Made by a program: the position numbers and the translations under genes | The notes under the pieces: generated by a model | What the model was told of the DNA's origin: nothing | Seen by the model: the letters and a program-made list of their open reading frames with translations, nothing else | Database searches by the model: none | Source of the DNA: RGIG4140 sp045614025 | Lineage (GTDB): Bacteria; Pseudomonadota; Alphaproteobacteria; CAAHEQ01; UBA3637 | Length of the DNA stretch: 64,000 nt | Assembly: GCA_045614025.1 (NCBI GenBank) | Contig: JAZLCE010000038.1 | Coordinates: 1 to 64,000 of the forward strand | Reading direction: 5' to 3' | Shown here: piece after piece, positions 25,879 through 34,734 of the stretch | Position numbering within the stretch: the stretch's first letter is position 1 | Layout of the letters: every line of letters begins with the position of its first letter

Positions 25879-26799
25879 TTATTCCATATCTCTTAAAAGT
25901 TTTCGAACATATTCTCTATTTTCTTGCGCAAAGAATGAACGCGTCAATAATTCCCTAATCAAAGCTTGTTCATAAAGAGGTAAAGAACCCGTATCCATCA
26001 TTTCATAATTAGATGGAACCAAAATTTCCATTTCAACAGCAAATCCATTTTCTTCACCTTCTTTATCCAAGAAAGAGTTAATCCCATCTGTATAAACCCA
26101 TTCGCCAAGAGATAATCCTTCAGGCATTTGCCCTGTTTTTTCAATTTCAGCTGTTTCTTTTTCAATGGAATCCAAACATTCTTTTGGCAAAACAATTGGA
26201 GAATATCCCGCAATATTGCTTGTTGGATTTTTTGGTTTTTCAATTAATCTTTTATTGCTAATAATCGCATTATTGCTCACATCTTCTTTAACAATACCTG
26301 TTAATAAAATTTTCTTAGGATCTTGCAAAAAAGAATCTGTGATTTTTTTAACAAAAGGAACTTTTGCTTTTGTTGAATCAATCAAATCATCTGGAAAAAT
26401 TAAAACACCATGGCGTTCTGGAGATAGACGATGCGCTAAACCCAAAACTTGCGCCGTTCCGATTGGTTTTTCTTGAATCACATATTTTAAATCAATATCA
26501 TCTGGCAAAAAGGTTGCGCGTAACACATCTGCAATGCGCTCCCTGCCCCCATTACGCAATTTACTTTCCGTTTTTAAATCTGTTTTTAAAGCCTCTTGAA
26601 AAGCATCAATTGTTGTTTGATCAGAAACAACCAATGTGATATGACGAGCCCCCATACGAACAATATCTTGAAGCACGCAGTCAATTAATCTGATATCCCC
26701 AAATGGTAACAAACATTTATGAGCAATCCCTTTTGAATGAGGAAAATTACGCGTGCTTTTTCCTGCACAAGCCACAATAAATTCTATATTCTCATACAT
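25879..26799 (-). CDS. Nucleotidyltransferase-fold protein related to sugar-1-phosphate uridylyl/thymidylyltransferases
   Basis: A 306-residue protein that resembles GalU/RmlA-type enzymes, which make NDP-sugars from NTP and sugar-1-phosphate. The order of elements fits: an N-terminal nucleotide loop, then QEKPIGTAQVLGLA, the metal/sugar segment GVLIFPDDLID, and EKPKNPTSNIAGYSPIVL. The first loop is abnormal: ACAGKSTRNFPHSKGIAHKCLLP replaces the usual GxGTR...P.TK..PK.LLP, although Arg and the spacing are kept. It may therefore use another substrate or be a distinct subfamily. It stands alone behind the autotransporter gene on the same strand. Confidence 0.65.
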   Translation of the reverse strand: MYENIEFIVACAGKSTRNFPHSKGIAHKCLLPFGDIRLIDCVLQDIVRMGARHITLVVSDQTTIDAFQEALKTDLKTESKLRNGGRERIADVLRATFLPDDIDLKYVIQEKPIGTAQVLGLAHRLSPERHGVLIFPDDLIDSTKAKVPFVKKITDSFLQDPKKILLTGIVKEDVSNNAIISNKRLIEKPKNPTSNIAGYSPIVLPKECLDSIEKETAEIEKTGQMPEGLSLGEWVYTDGINSFLDKEGEENGFAVEMEILVPSNYEMMDTGSLPLYEQALIRELLTRSFFAQENREYVRKLLRDME

Positions 26800-26909
26800 C
26801 TATTTTCTCCTTATTTTAGATATAATGAAACAATACATTTAATCTAAAATGTTTATAAAATAAAAGCAAGCTAAAACCTTAAAAAAATAAACTTTATAGG
26901 TTCACATCT

Positions 26910-29900
26910 CTAGAAAAGATATTTATATCCCATATTGATGCTATGACCCGTTGAAGATGATGAGAAATCATAGTCATATTTCAGTTCAAATTCACTTAAT
27001 CCATAAAGCCATAACAAAGATCCCCCAACAGTGAACACATCTTTATCAACATTTAACCCTTCAACAGCAAATGGGGCTGCGTATCTTACAAAATTGGCTG
27101 TTGATTTAGCTGCAGTGTCACCAAATTCATGCGTCCATCTGGCATGGAACTCTGGGCGGAAACGATAGTTATGACTACCAAAATCAAAAGCAGCTTTAAT
27201 TTCAACCGGCATTTGAATGCTTGTTAAATCCGTTCCTTTTAATAAAACTCTAGCTCTACCTGTTCCTTTTTCATCAACATTATCCATTTCAATTGATGTA
27301 TAATCCAACCCAATTTTTGGCGTTAAAATAAAGTTAGGAGCAACCAAAATTTCATATCCAATGTCAGCACCTAATGTAAATGCTGTCATATCAAAATCAG
27401 CTTTTGAAGATTCTGACAAAGAATTAATGGAGCGTTTTGAATCAACACTTGTTTGACTCCATAAGGCATAAAAATCCATAAACGTGCGTGAATAGTGTGG
27501 ATTTATACTTCCATAAACACCCAACCCATATGTGGTTAAATCAGACTTCATATTTTTATTGTTTTGTTCCATATCGCCTGTGGCATATAAAGCAGCAAGA
27601 CCCATGGTGAACACACCAACTTTGCGATCAATACCTGCTGTAAACCCGTATGCATTTAAATCATACCCACTTTGATTATCTTTATCATCTTGAGTTAATG
27701 AAAGCATAAATGGTTTTGCCCAAATTCCGCCTCGATCTGACCTGCGATCCATATAAGGGTTTCGGCGCCCTGTTTGGAATCCATAATAATATCTTTCGTG
27801 TCCTGGGCGACCATAATAATATGGGTTTTTCACATAATAACGCGTTGTTTGGTTTTTAATGCGATAATTGCGCATAGCATTCATTTCGCCTAACACACTT
27901 TCTTTAAAAACTTTTTGCATACGCATAGAAGCTTGCATTGTGTTTAAATATCCTTCTGGAGAATATTCATCTAAAACACGAACCGCTTCATCTGCTGATT
28001 CTGCAAAGAAAACTGTATCTAAGAAAGGATCAATACTATAAGCCCCTTCACTTTGGCGAATTTTTGTTAACGTATCAGCGAGTTCATCAACATTTTTAGA
28101 ATGATCTGCAATTTGAATCCCTTCTTTTAATGTTTTTATTCCTTTTACAGATATTGACAATGCATTATTTTCAATCTTTTTATCAACCCCACTCCACAAA
28201 AATGTTGTTCGCAACTTATCACTATTCCCATTTAATTGTGTAGCCGATAAAATTTCATATTCTTGATTGGTTTGAATATCGCGCACCAAAACTCTTGTTC
28301 CATCAGCTAAATTAACTGTTCCTTCAACAGTAATTTTATCATTTTTATCACCATTGGCGCGCACATCAATATATCCAGTTGAATCTGTTTCAACTGTTAA
28401 AGCTTTTGTTTGATATGGTAAAGTAGAATCCGTGATAATTGTATCAGATGAGAGCACTTTTAATTCAGAAATTGGTTGTGTTTCAATATCTTGCATTGAA
28501 ACAGCTAAACGCGCATTTTCACGCAAAGCCAAATGCCCTGATTTAATATTTAAAACACCACTTCCAGCTAAAGCTGAATAAGGTTTTAACTCAATATCAT
28601 TTGTGACATTAACGGCATTCGTTCCATCTTTATTCATAAATTCAAAAACGCCACCGTTCATATTCAAATTATCAATATCAACATTTCTGAGAACTTGGAA
28701 GTGATCGGCGTTGACTGTCACCGTTGTATTTGAAACATCTTCGCCTTTTTTGATCAATTCTTGATCTCTTAAAATTTGATTCACTGAAACATTCGCAAAT
28801 GTTGTTAAAGAAGCATCCGTTGAAAGTTCAATACCATCAATTGGAGAGGCTGGCATTGTAACAGGCCCAGATGATGTTAACGAATGAATATCATGGAAAA
28901 CATTAAAATTACCACTTGAAACTAAAATCCGATCCATATGCATGGAACCACTTGAATTAATGCTTTTTCCCTTTCCTGCAGCAATTTCAAGTGTTGTATT
29001 CACAGCAGACCCATTTTGTTCTTTAATATCACCAATTTTATAATCACCAGTTAAACGAACAGTAGTGTTATCTCCCATCACAACATGATCAAAATTAACC
29101 GCATTGTTAATTGAAATACCCCCATTCGATAAAAGTAAATTTTCAGCACTAATCCAATTACTTGTATTATAAAATTCTTGATCAGGCACAGCCACTTCAA
29201 CGGTTGTATTCTTTGAACCTTCAATTCTTGTGACCGGATCATAAATATGAAGATCTCTGCCCGTCAACCTTAAAATCGTATCTGAGCTTAAAGAAATCTT
29301 TCCCTTAATGCTTCCTTCAAGCTCTAAAAGGCCTTGTTCTAATAAAATTGAATCAACATCAATTTCGCCTTTTAAAAGAGTATAAAACCGATTATCATTT
29401 GACCGAACTGTTACATGAACATTTTCTGCCCCATCTGCTTTTTTAAGAGAACCTTGAATACCACCACCTTCATATGTGTATAGTGGAATATTTTCCGGTA
29501 ATTCTTCTAATAAGGTGGGATTTGTAATAAAAACCTTTGAATCAGAACCCAAAGTCACATTTGATTTTAACACACCTGCAACTGTTACTTCAGCTCGTTT
29601 ACCCATATCTAATTGATTCACCGTGAAACTTGAAGATGTTGTAAATTTACCATCATCTAAAAATTTAATAATAGGCGTATCAATTGTGCCATTAACAACT
29701 GTTATAGAAGAGGAATTTCCAAGATAAATGCCTTTGTTTATATCTAATTCAGCCAAATATGTAATCGGATAATCACCTACTTGATGTGTTTGCTGATCCA
29801 TATAAATATTGGCACCATCTTGCATACGGATGGTTTCACCTTCAATCTTGCCACCTAAAAGTTTCAAAGAAGAATTTTCACCCATATTTATGTTATCAAC

Positions 29901-31337
29901 TGATAACTCTCCTCGATAAACTCTGGCACTTAAAATTTCTTCAGGAACAATTGCCCATGTTTGAGTTGTTATATCACCTACTGTTTCTGTTGAATCAGAA
30001 ACTTGTGGTTCTAATACAGCTTCTTGCAATTCAGCACCAACAAATAAAGAAGATCCCTTACCAAAATTTAAAGAAGACTCTTCATTTAAAAACGCTTTAT
30101 CCGAATCGCTTGTTTCAGAAGATGAAAGAGTCACTTTTCCGCTTTGAATATTAAACGTTCCATTTTCGCCAAAAGTGATATCATGCCCCGTTAGATTACT
30201 ATCTTTTCTATTTTCAATAGTTGAATTATCACCCAAAATAATTCGATCTGCATGGAAAGAAGAAGCATGCGGAACCTCCATCATTTCCACTTCTTCATCA
30301 GAAAGGTTACTGACAACCGTTGTGCTTGTATTACCATTTTCATCTGTAACAGTTGTTGTAATCACTTCACCTGTTTTCACGTTAAAAACACTTGCATATT
30401 GAAACGTATAATTGGCGCCGTTTGTAATGGTTGCATTATTACCCATCTGAATTGTTCCAACATCAAATGTTGTTCCCATTTCATTTGAAATTTTTCCGTT
30501 AGCACCCATTACCACATCATCTGCATAAAACTTGGCAAATGTTTCCATCCATTTTCCAGCTTTATTTTCAGGATCTACTACTCCATCACCATCAGCATCT
30601 TCTTTCCAGATGTAATTATCACCTACGTTAAAAATAGAGCCGCCATCACCAAATTTTACAGAATCCATATTCGTTACATGACCGTTATAAAGTTTTCCAG
30701 CTCCACCAAACTGAAGCGTACCGCCTTCTAAACGCGCATCAGAAAAAACAACATCTGTTAATTTAACTTCACCATCAACCTTGGCATAAACATCTTCAAT
30801 GCCATTTTTAATCACACTACCATAATCTAACGAAATCAAATCAGCACGAATATCCCCATCTCTATTGGCGATTTCAGCATTTGTTCCCAATAAAATATTA
30901 CCTGTTAGCAAAGGCTTTATATTCGTTACACTGGTTGTTCCACCTTCAGTTATTGGTTTCTTTTCATTTAAAATCGTTGTTTTGGTAAATTCTTGAAGTT
31001 GGATATTTTGAATTGTTCCCGTATTTTCAATAAAAACACTTCCACCACGTGTTGGATAAGCCAAACCATAAATACCATATCCATCTTCATTTGAAAGTAT
31101 TTTTCCTGCATTATTAATCGAAACATCAAAAGAAGAATTCAATTGGTTAATTAATATACCATAATCATCTCCAGCATCTATATCATTAGACGAGGAATAA
31201 GAAGGAACTGAAGGAGTCAATTCAACCTGAAAAGGTTTTAACTGCATATCAGCTTGAGAAGCTGCAAATGCATTCACCGAATAAATAACGGCAAAAAAAG
31301 CAAAAACAGAAAATGAGAATTTAAATCTCTTCACCAT
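26910..31337 (-). CDS. Type V autotransporter with beta-helix passenger (autotransporter 1)
   Basis: A 1475-residue surface protein. Sec signal peptide at the N-terminus (hydrophobic FSFSVFAFFAVIYSVNAFA). The passenger, about 1100 residues, is built of repeated rungs with the pattern x-G-x-N-[AS]-x-I/L (MGANGKISNE, MGNNATITNG, LGDNSTIENR, MGENSSLKLL), as expected for a parallel beta-helix. A Tyr/Arg-rich linker (YYVKNPYYYGRPGHERYYYG) leads to a C-terminal beta-barrel of about 265 residues ending GYKYLF, with the terminal aromatic needed by the BAM machinery. The start is ATG 31337, behind AGGTGGGGG; GTG at 31346 overlaps that site. Adhesion or host contact is the usual role; the ligand is unknown. 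Confidence 0.88.
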   Translation of the reverse strand: MVKRFKFSFSVFAFFAVIYSVNAFAASQADMQLKPFQVELTPSVPSYSSSNDIDAGDDYGILINQLNSSFDVSINNAGKILSNEDGYGIYGLAYPTRGGSVFIENTGTIQNIQLQEFTKTTILNEKKPITEGGTTSVTNIKPLLTGNILLGTNAEIANRDGDIRADLISLDYGSVIKNGIEDVYAKVDGEVKLTDVVFSDARLEGGTLQFGGAGKLYNGHVTNMDSVKFGDGGSIFNVGDNYIWKEDADGDGVVDPENKAGKWMETFAKFYADDVVMGANGKISNEMGTTFDVGTIQMGNNATITNGANYTFQYASVFNVKTGEVITTTVTDENGNTSTTVVSNLSDEEVEMMEVPHASSFHADRIILGDNSTIENRKDSNLTGHDITFGENGTFNIQSGKVTLSSSETSDSDKAFLNEESSLNFGKGSSLFVGAELQEAVLEPQVSDSTETVGDITTQTWAIVPEEILSARVYRGELSVDNINMGENSSLKLLGGKIEGETIRMQDGANIYMDQQTHQVGDYPITYLAELDINKGIYLGNSSSITVVNGTIDTPIIKFLDDGKFTTSSSFTVNQLDMGKRAEVTVAGVLKSNVTLGSDSKVFITNPTLLEELPENIPLYTYEGGGIQGSLKKADGAENVHVTVRSNDNRFYTLLKGEIDVDSILLEQGLLELEGSIKGKISLSSDTILRLTGRDLHIYDPVTRIEGSKNTTVEVAVPDQEFYNTSNWISAENLLLSNGGISINNAVNFDHVVMGDNTTVRLTGDYKIGDIKEQNGSAVNTTLEIAAGKGKSINSSGSMHMDRILVSSGNFNVFHDIHSLTSSGPVTMPASPIDGIELSTDASLTTFANVSVNQILRDQELIKKGEDVSNTTVTVNADHFQVLRNVDIDNLNMNGGVFEFMNKDGTNAVNVTNDIELKPYSALAGSGVLNIKSGHLALRENARLAVSMQDIETQPISELKVLSSDTIITDSTLPYQTKALTVETDSTGYIDVRANGDKNDKITVEGTVNLADGTRVLVRDIQTNQEYEILSATQLNGNSDKLRTTFLWSGVDKKIENNALSISVKGIKTLKEGIQIADHSKNVDELADTLTKIRQSEGAYSIDPFLDTVFFAESADEAVRVLDEYSPEGYLNTMQASMRMQKVFKESVLGEMNAMRNYRIKNQTTRYYVKNPYYYGRPGHERYYYGFQTGRRNPYMDRRSDRGGIWAKPFMLSLTQDDKDNQSGYDLNAYGFTAGIDRKVGVFTMGLAALYATGDMEQNNKNMKSDLTTYGLGVYGSINPHYSRTFMDFYALWSQTSVDSKRSINSLSESSKADFDMTAFTLGADIGYEILVAPNFILTPKIGLDYTSIEMDNVDEKGTGRARVLLKGTDLTSIQMPVEIKAAFDFGSHNYRFRPEFHARWTHEFGDTAAKSTANFVRYAAPFAVEGLNVDKDVFTVGGSLLWLYGLSEFELKYDYDFSSSSTGHSINMGYKYLF

Positions 31338-31370
31338 TGCCCCCACCTGGTTTTTTTTAGCGCTTCTTAT

Positions 31371-31399
31371 TTTCTAGCATATATTTTTTTTATTGACAA
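31371..31399 (-). promoter_or_regulatory. Putative promoter of autotransporter 1
   Basis: Minus strand: TTGTCA (31399-31394), 17-base spacer, TAGAAA (31376-31371) with TGC before the -10 element. Confidence 0.45.
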
Positions 31400-31496
31400 G
31401 CAAAAAGATATCCTTTTTTTTAAATTATTTTTTTTCATATTTATTTTTATATCATTTTAAAATTATACAACCATTTCAATAAGATAATATGACAGG

Positions 31497-31525
31497 TTGA
31501 CAAAAAAGAACCTTTCAGCTAGTAT
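31497..31525 (+). promoter_or_regulatory. Promoter of the second MsbA-like gene
   Basis: TTGACA (31497), 17-base spacer, TAGTAT (31520). It overlaps codons of the longer open frame, supporting the downstream start at 31551. Confidence 0.6.
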
Positions 31526-31550
31526 AAAAAAAACTTTTTTAGAGGAAATC

Positions 31551-33347
31551 ATGAAACAAAAAATTAAAGATCGATTAAAAAAGAACGCTTTTATTTTAAA
31601 TTATTCCAGAATGTGGCCATTCATTAAACCTTTTTGGGGAAGAGCCTTGGCCGCCACACTTATCACCATTCCAATTGGATCATTGGATGCAGTCATCGCC
31701 CTTTCTTTAAAACCATTTATGGATACTGTTATCATGGAAAAAGGTGGTGAAACACCTTTTAATTTACCTCTTTATGTGATCCCTCTATTCATTGTTGTTT
31801 TCACAATTATTCAAAGCGCGCTAGAATACGGTGCTTCATATTTAAATGCTTGGGTTGGTGGAAAAATCACAAATAATGTTAAAGAAAAAATTTATCAAAA
31901 ACTGGTTACTTGTGAATCCGCATTTGTTGATAAAAACACATCAGGATTTGTTGTTTTCAGATGCGATAGTGATCCTAATTTAGCTTGTTCTGGCCTGTTA
32001 AATAATTTAAAAGTTTTCACCACACGTCTCTTCTCTTCGTTCTCTCTTATTTTTGTTTTATTTTACACCTCTTGGCAATTAGCCATTATTGCCATTATTG
32101 TTTTAGGTTCAGCTCTTTATCCGCTAACACAAATCAGAAAAAAGATTAAAGAAGTTATGAATTCAACTGTTATGGCAGGTGGCGCTGTTTTAACTGCTTT
32201 TAATGAAACTTTTTCAGGATTAAAAACCATTGCATCTTATAATCTTGAAGATCACCAATCAAACCGTTTTTCAAGCGTGTTAAAACAAATGTTTAAATTA
32301 AAAATTAAATACACTCAAAAAACAGCTTGGCTTTCTCCAATGATGCATATCATTATTTCTTTAGGAATTGCAGGAACAATTTGGTATGGAAGTTATTTGA
32401 TTAAATCGGGCACAATTACAAGCGGTGATTTCGTTGCATTTATGACCGCACTGTTAATGCTTTATACCCCAGTTAAAAACATTGGTAAAAATTTTACTGC
32501 CGTTCAAATGTCTTTCATGGCCATTGAACGCGTTTTTGAATTTTTAGAAATGAAAATGAGTGTTTCAGAAAAAGAAAATGCCCCAGCCTTATCTCCCATT
32601 CAAAATCAAATTGAATATAAAAATATCACTTTTAGTTATGATGGCAAAAAAAACGTTTTAAACGATATTAATTTAACCATCAAAAAAGGAGAAAAAATAG
32701 CTTTTGTTGGAAATTCTGGTGGCGGAAAAACAACTCTTGTAAACTTGCTTCCAAGATTTTATGAAATCTCAAAAGGAAATATCTTCATTGATAATGTTGA
32801 TATTAAAGATGTCTCATTAAAATCATTAAGAAATCAAATTGCAGTAGTCTTTCAAGATAACTTCTTGTTTGCAGGAACAATTAGAGATAATATTTTACTT
32901 GGCAAGCAAGATGCAACAGAAACAGAAATTGAAAAAGCATTAAAAAGCGCTTGTTTAGATGAATTCATCAACTCTCTGCCCAAAGGATTGGATACAGAAA
33001 TTGGCGAACGAGGTGTTCTTTTATCTGGCGGACAAAAACAACGCGTTGCAATTGCAAGAGCTTTCTTAAAGGATGCACCAATTGTTATTTTAGATGAAGC
33101 AACATCCGCTCTTGATAATAAATCTGAAGCCATTGTTCAACAAGCAATTGATAATTTAATGAATGATCGAACAGTTTTTGTTATCGCACATCGACTTTCA
33201 ACCATTCAAAATGCCGATAAAATTGTTGTCGTCAATGAAGGGAAACTCATTGAACAAGGAACGCATGATGATCTGTTAGAATTAAAAAGCGCATATCATG
33301 CACTTTATATGGCTCAATTTAAATCCAAAAAGATGGATACACAATAG
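31551..33347 (+). CDS. MsbA-like ABC exporter (copy 2)
   Basis: Half-transporter of 598 residues, paralog of the gene at 14016. Membrane domain about 1-330, ATPase domain about 350-598 with GNSGGGKTT, LLSGGQKQRVAIARAF, VILDEATSALD and VIAHRLSTIQ. The start at 31551 follows AGAGGA by 6 bases; the frame extends 18 codons upstream but those overlap the likely promoter. Both copies share GNSGGG in Walker A and the sequence TAWLSPxMHIII, so they arose by duplication within this lineage. The C-terminal residues (KSKKMDTQ) differ. It may export lipid A or another envelope lipid. Followed by a hairpin and hsp20. Confidence 0.88.
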   Translation: MKQKIKDRLKKNAFILNYSRMWPFIKPFWGRALAATLITIPIGSLDAVIALSLKPFMDTVIMEKGGETPFNLPLYVIPLFIVVFTIIQSALEYGASYLNAWVGGKITNNVKEKIYQKLVTCESAFVDKNTSGFVVFRCDSDPNLACSGLLNNLKVFTTRLFSSFSLIFVLFYTSWQLAIIAIIVLGSALYPLTQIRKKIKEVMNSTVMAGGAVLTAFNETFSGLKTIASYNLEDHQSNRFSSVLKQMFKLKIKYTQKTAWLSPMMHIIISLGIAGTIWYGSYLIKSGTITSGDFVAFMTALLMLYTPVKNIGKNFTAVQMSFMAIERVFEFLEMKMSVSEKENAPALSPIQNQIEYKNITFSYDGKKNVLNDINLTIKKGEKIAFVGNSGGGKTTLVNLLPRFYEISKGNIFIDNVDIKDVSLKSLRNQIAVVFQDNFLFAGTIRDNILLGKQDATETEIEKALKSACLDEFINSLPKGLDTEIGERGVLLSGGQKQRVAIARAFLKDAPIVILDEATSALDNKSEAIVQQAIDNLMNDRTVFVIAHRLSTIQNADKIVVVNEGKLIEQGTHDDLLELKSAYHALYMAQFKSKKMDTQ

Positions 33348-33370
33348 TTCATTTTTTGTTGCCCATGGTA

Positions 33371-33409
33371 AAAAAACGCTTATCTGAAAAACTGTGATAA
33401 GCGTTTTTT
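33371..33409 (+). terminator. 14-bp hairpin with T-run between exporter and hsp20
   Basis: AAAAAACGCTTATC and GATAAGCGTTTTTT pair perfectly around an 11-base loop. It terminates the exporter transcript and at the same time occupies most of the 78-base leader of hsp20, ending 17 bases before its ATG. Confidence 0.85.
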
Positions 33410-33425
33410 ATTAAAGGAGAAAAAA

Positions 33426-33905
33426 ATGAAACAAAAAATTGCACCTTATACTCAAAAATATATAAATAAAAGAAATAAAGAAGTTGATCACATTCAAAAT
33501 GAAATCAACCGCATTTTTAATAAACATTTAGCTCCACGCAATTGGACAGATAATTCTGATTTAAATTTATTTGATCCAGATATTGATATTTTTGAAACAG
33601 ATAAAGCCGTTATGGTTGAAGCAGAACTTCCTGGAATGAAATCTGCGGATATTGATATTCAAATTTCAAAAGATGGATATCTTACAATTAGAGGAGAAAA
33701 AACCAATTCACATGAAACAACAAATGAAGATGGCTATTATTTTTCAGAACGCTCCTTTGGTTTTTTAAACAGAAGTATCGCCCTGCCCGAAAACTGCCAA
33801 ACTGAAAAAGCTGAAGCCGATTTTAAAAACGGTGTACTCAAAATTGTCATCCCTAAAATAACAGATGAAAAAGAAGCTCCTAAAAAAGTTAAAATAAAAG
33901 AATAA
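33426..33905 (+). CDS. Small heat shock protein (Hsp20/IbpA family)
   Basis: ATP-independent chaperone of 159 residues that holds unfolding proteins. Alpha-crystallin domain at about residues 48-145: starts FDPDIDIFETDKAVMVEAEL, followed by PGMKSADIDIQI, GEKTN, the ERSFGFLNRSIALPENC strand pair and FKNGVLKIVIPK (the G-V-L motif). The tail ends APKKVKIKE with a V-x-I motif for oligomer contacts. Shine-Dalgarno AAAGGAG is 7 bases before the ATG. There is no room for a conventional promoter between the preceding hairpin and the gene, so expression probably depends on read-through or a promoter inside the exporter gene. Confidence 0.93.
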   Translation: MKQKIAPYTQKYINKRNKEVDHIQNEINRIFNKHLAPRNWTDNSDLNLFDPDIDIFETDKAVMVEAELPGMKSADIDIQISKDGYLTIRGEKTNSHETTNEDGYYFSERSFGFLNRSIALPENCQTEKAEADFKNGVLKIVIPKITDEKEAPKKVKIKE

Positions 33906-33920
33906 CAACTAAAAAACACA

Positions 33921-33969
33921 AACACAAAAAAGCACCCCTCTCCCATTAAGAAGAGTGCTTTTTTGTGTT
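33921..33969. terminator. Strong terminator after hsp20
   Basis: AACACAAAAAAGCAC (33921-33935) and GTGCTTTTTTGTGTT (33955-33969) are perfect 15-base inverted arms with a 19-base loop. Confidence 0.9.
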
Positions 33970-33993
33970 ATTCTTTTATATTTTATAAAAAAA

Positions 33994-34022
33994 TTGACAT
34001 AATTTTAATTTTATGATATAAT
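33994..34022 (+). promoter_or_regulatory. Full-consensus sigma70 promoter of the unknown operon
   Basis: TTGACA (33994), exactly 17 bases, TATAAT (34017), plus an extended TGATATAAT. Every element matches consensus. The first gene begins 38 bases downstream behind AAAGGAGG. Confidence 0.85.
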
Positions 34023-34060
34023 TCACTAAATTATATTTATTTTTTTAAAGGAGGCTTTTT

Positions 34061-34321
34061 GTGAACACAAAATTAATAGAAAAGGAAAATTCGTTTTCCA
34101 TATCAAAAACACACATAGAAACCTCAAATAACAATGAAAACAACATATTTTTAGCGTCTTTTTCAAACAAAGAAACAAACATATTAAAATTCAAACACTT
34201 ATTCTTTTCAATAAAAGAAAAAATTAATAATTATTCAAATTTGATCACAAATAGTCACACTAATTTGATTGAAATGCATCAAGTAACCCAATATATGCTT
34301 TCACATAGAAAAGGAAGATAA
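34061..34321 (+). CDS. Unknown operon, first gene (86 residues)
   Basis: Begins with GTG, 6 bases after a perfect AAAGGAGG. The product is Asn/Ser/Lys-rich and polar in its first half (ETSNNNENN), then contains a helix-forming segment LKFKHLFFSIKEKINNYSNL. No signal peptide, no membrane segment, no recognised domain. It is the first of three genes read from one consensus promoter; the next begins one base after its stop. Translation of a GTG start behind an ideal ribosome site, and the tight spacing, support a real gene. Confidence 0.65.
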   Translation: MNTKLIEKENSFSISKTHIETSNNNENNIFLASFSNKETNILKFKHLFFSIKEKINNYSNLITNSHTNLIEMHQVTQYMLSHRKGR

Positions 34322-34322
34322 A

Positions 34323-34718
34323 ATGAGTTCAAAAACAAGCACCTATTTTCATCATCTTTTATCTACGCTTGAACCTATTTTAAAAAGCGCACAAGATCCA
34401 TCTGATAAGTTATATAAAAATGCAAAACAAAATCAAGACAATGCATTTAACCAAATGTGTTACTATCAATCATATTCTGAAAAACAAGATAAAACTGGGT
34501 TCATGCAACAAGAATATAAAAAATGGAAAACCATTTATCTTTGTTATTCAGAACCAAAACTGGTTTTACACGCCTTTAATAAAGGTCTTATCAGCAAAAA
34601 AGTTCAAAAGGCTATTCTTTCTCATTTTTTAAATAGCTCATCAACACTTGCCTTTAGAAAAAAAGGCGGGATAAACATCCCTCATCAGTTTTTTCAAAAA
34701 AATGAAAACACACACTAA
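34323..34718 (+). CDS. Unknown operon, second gene (131 residues)
   Basis: Soluble, basic, mostly helical protein rich in aromatic residues (YFHHLL, MCYYQSYSEK, EYKKWKTIYLCYSEPKLVLH). The C-terminal half includes FNKGLISKKVQKAILSHFLN, which could be a small helical bundle or a nucleic-acid contact, but no family is recognised. Shine-Dalgarno AAGGAAG lies inside the end of the upstream gene and the gap is one base, so the two are translationally coupled. The third gene starts 16 bases later. Confidence 0.65.
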   Translation: MSSKTSTYFHHLLSTLEPILKSAQDPSDKLYKNAKQNQDNAFNQMCYYQSYSEKQDKTGFMQQEYKKWKTIYLCYSEPKLVLHAFNKGLISKKVQKAILSHFLNSSSTLAFRKKGGINIPHQFFQKNENTH

Positions 34719-34734
34719 TTAAAAGGACAAAACA

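Noticed and set aside
33360..33425. ROSE or fourU RNA thermometer in front of hsp20
   Set aside because: The strong hairpin does not pair with the AAAGGAG site, and the only pairing I can make with it is a short A-U stem.
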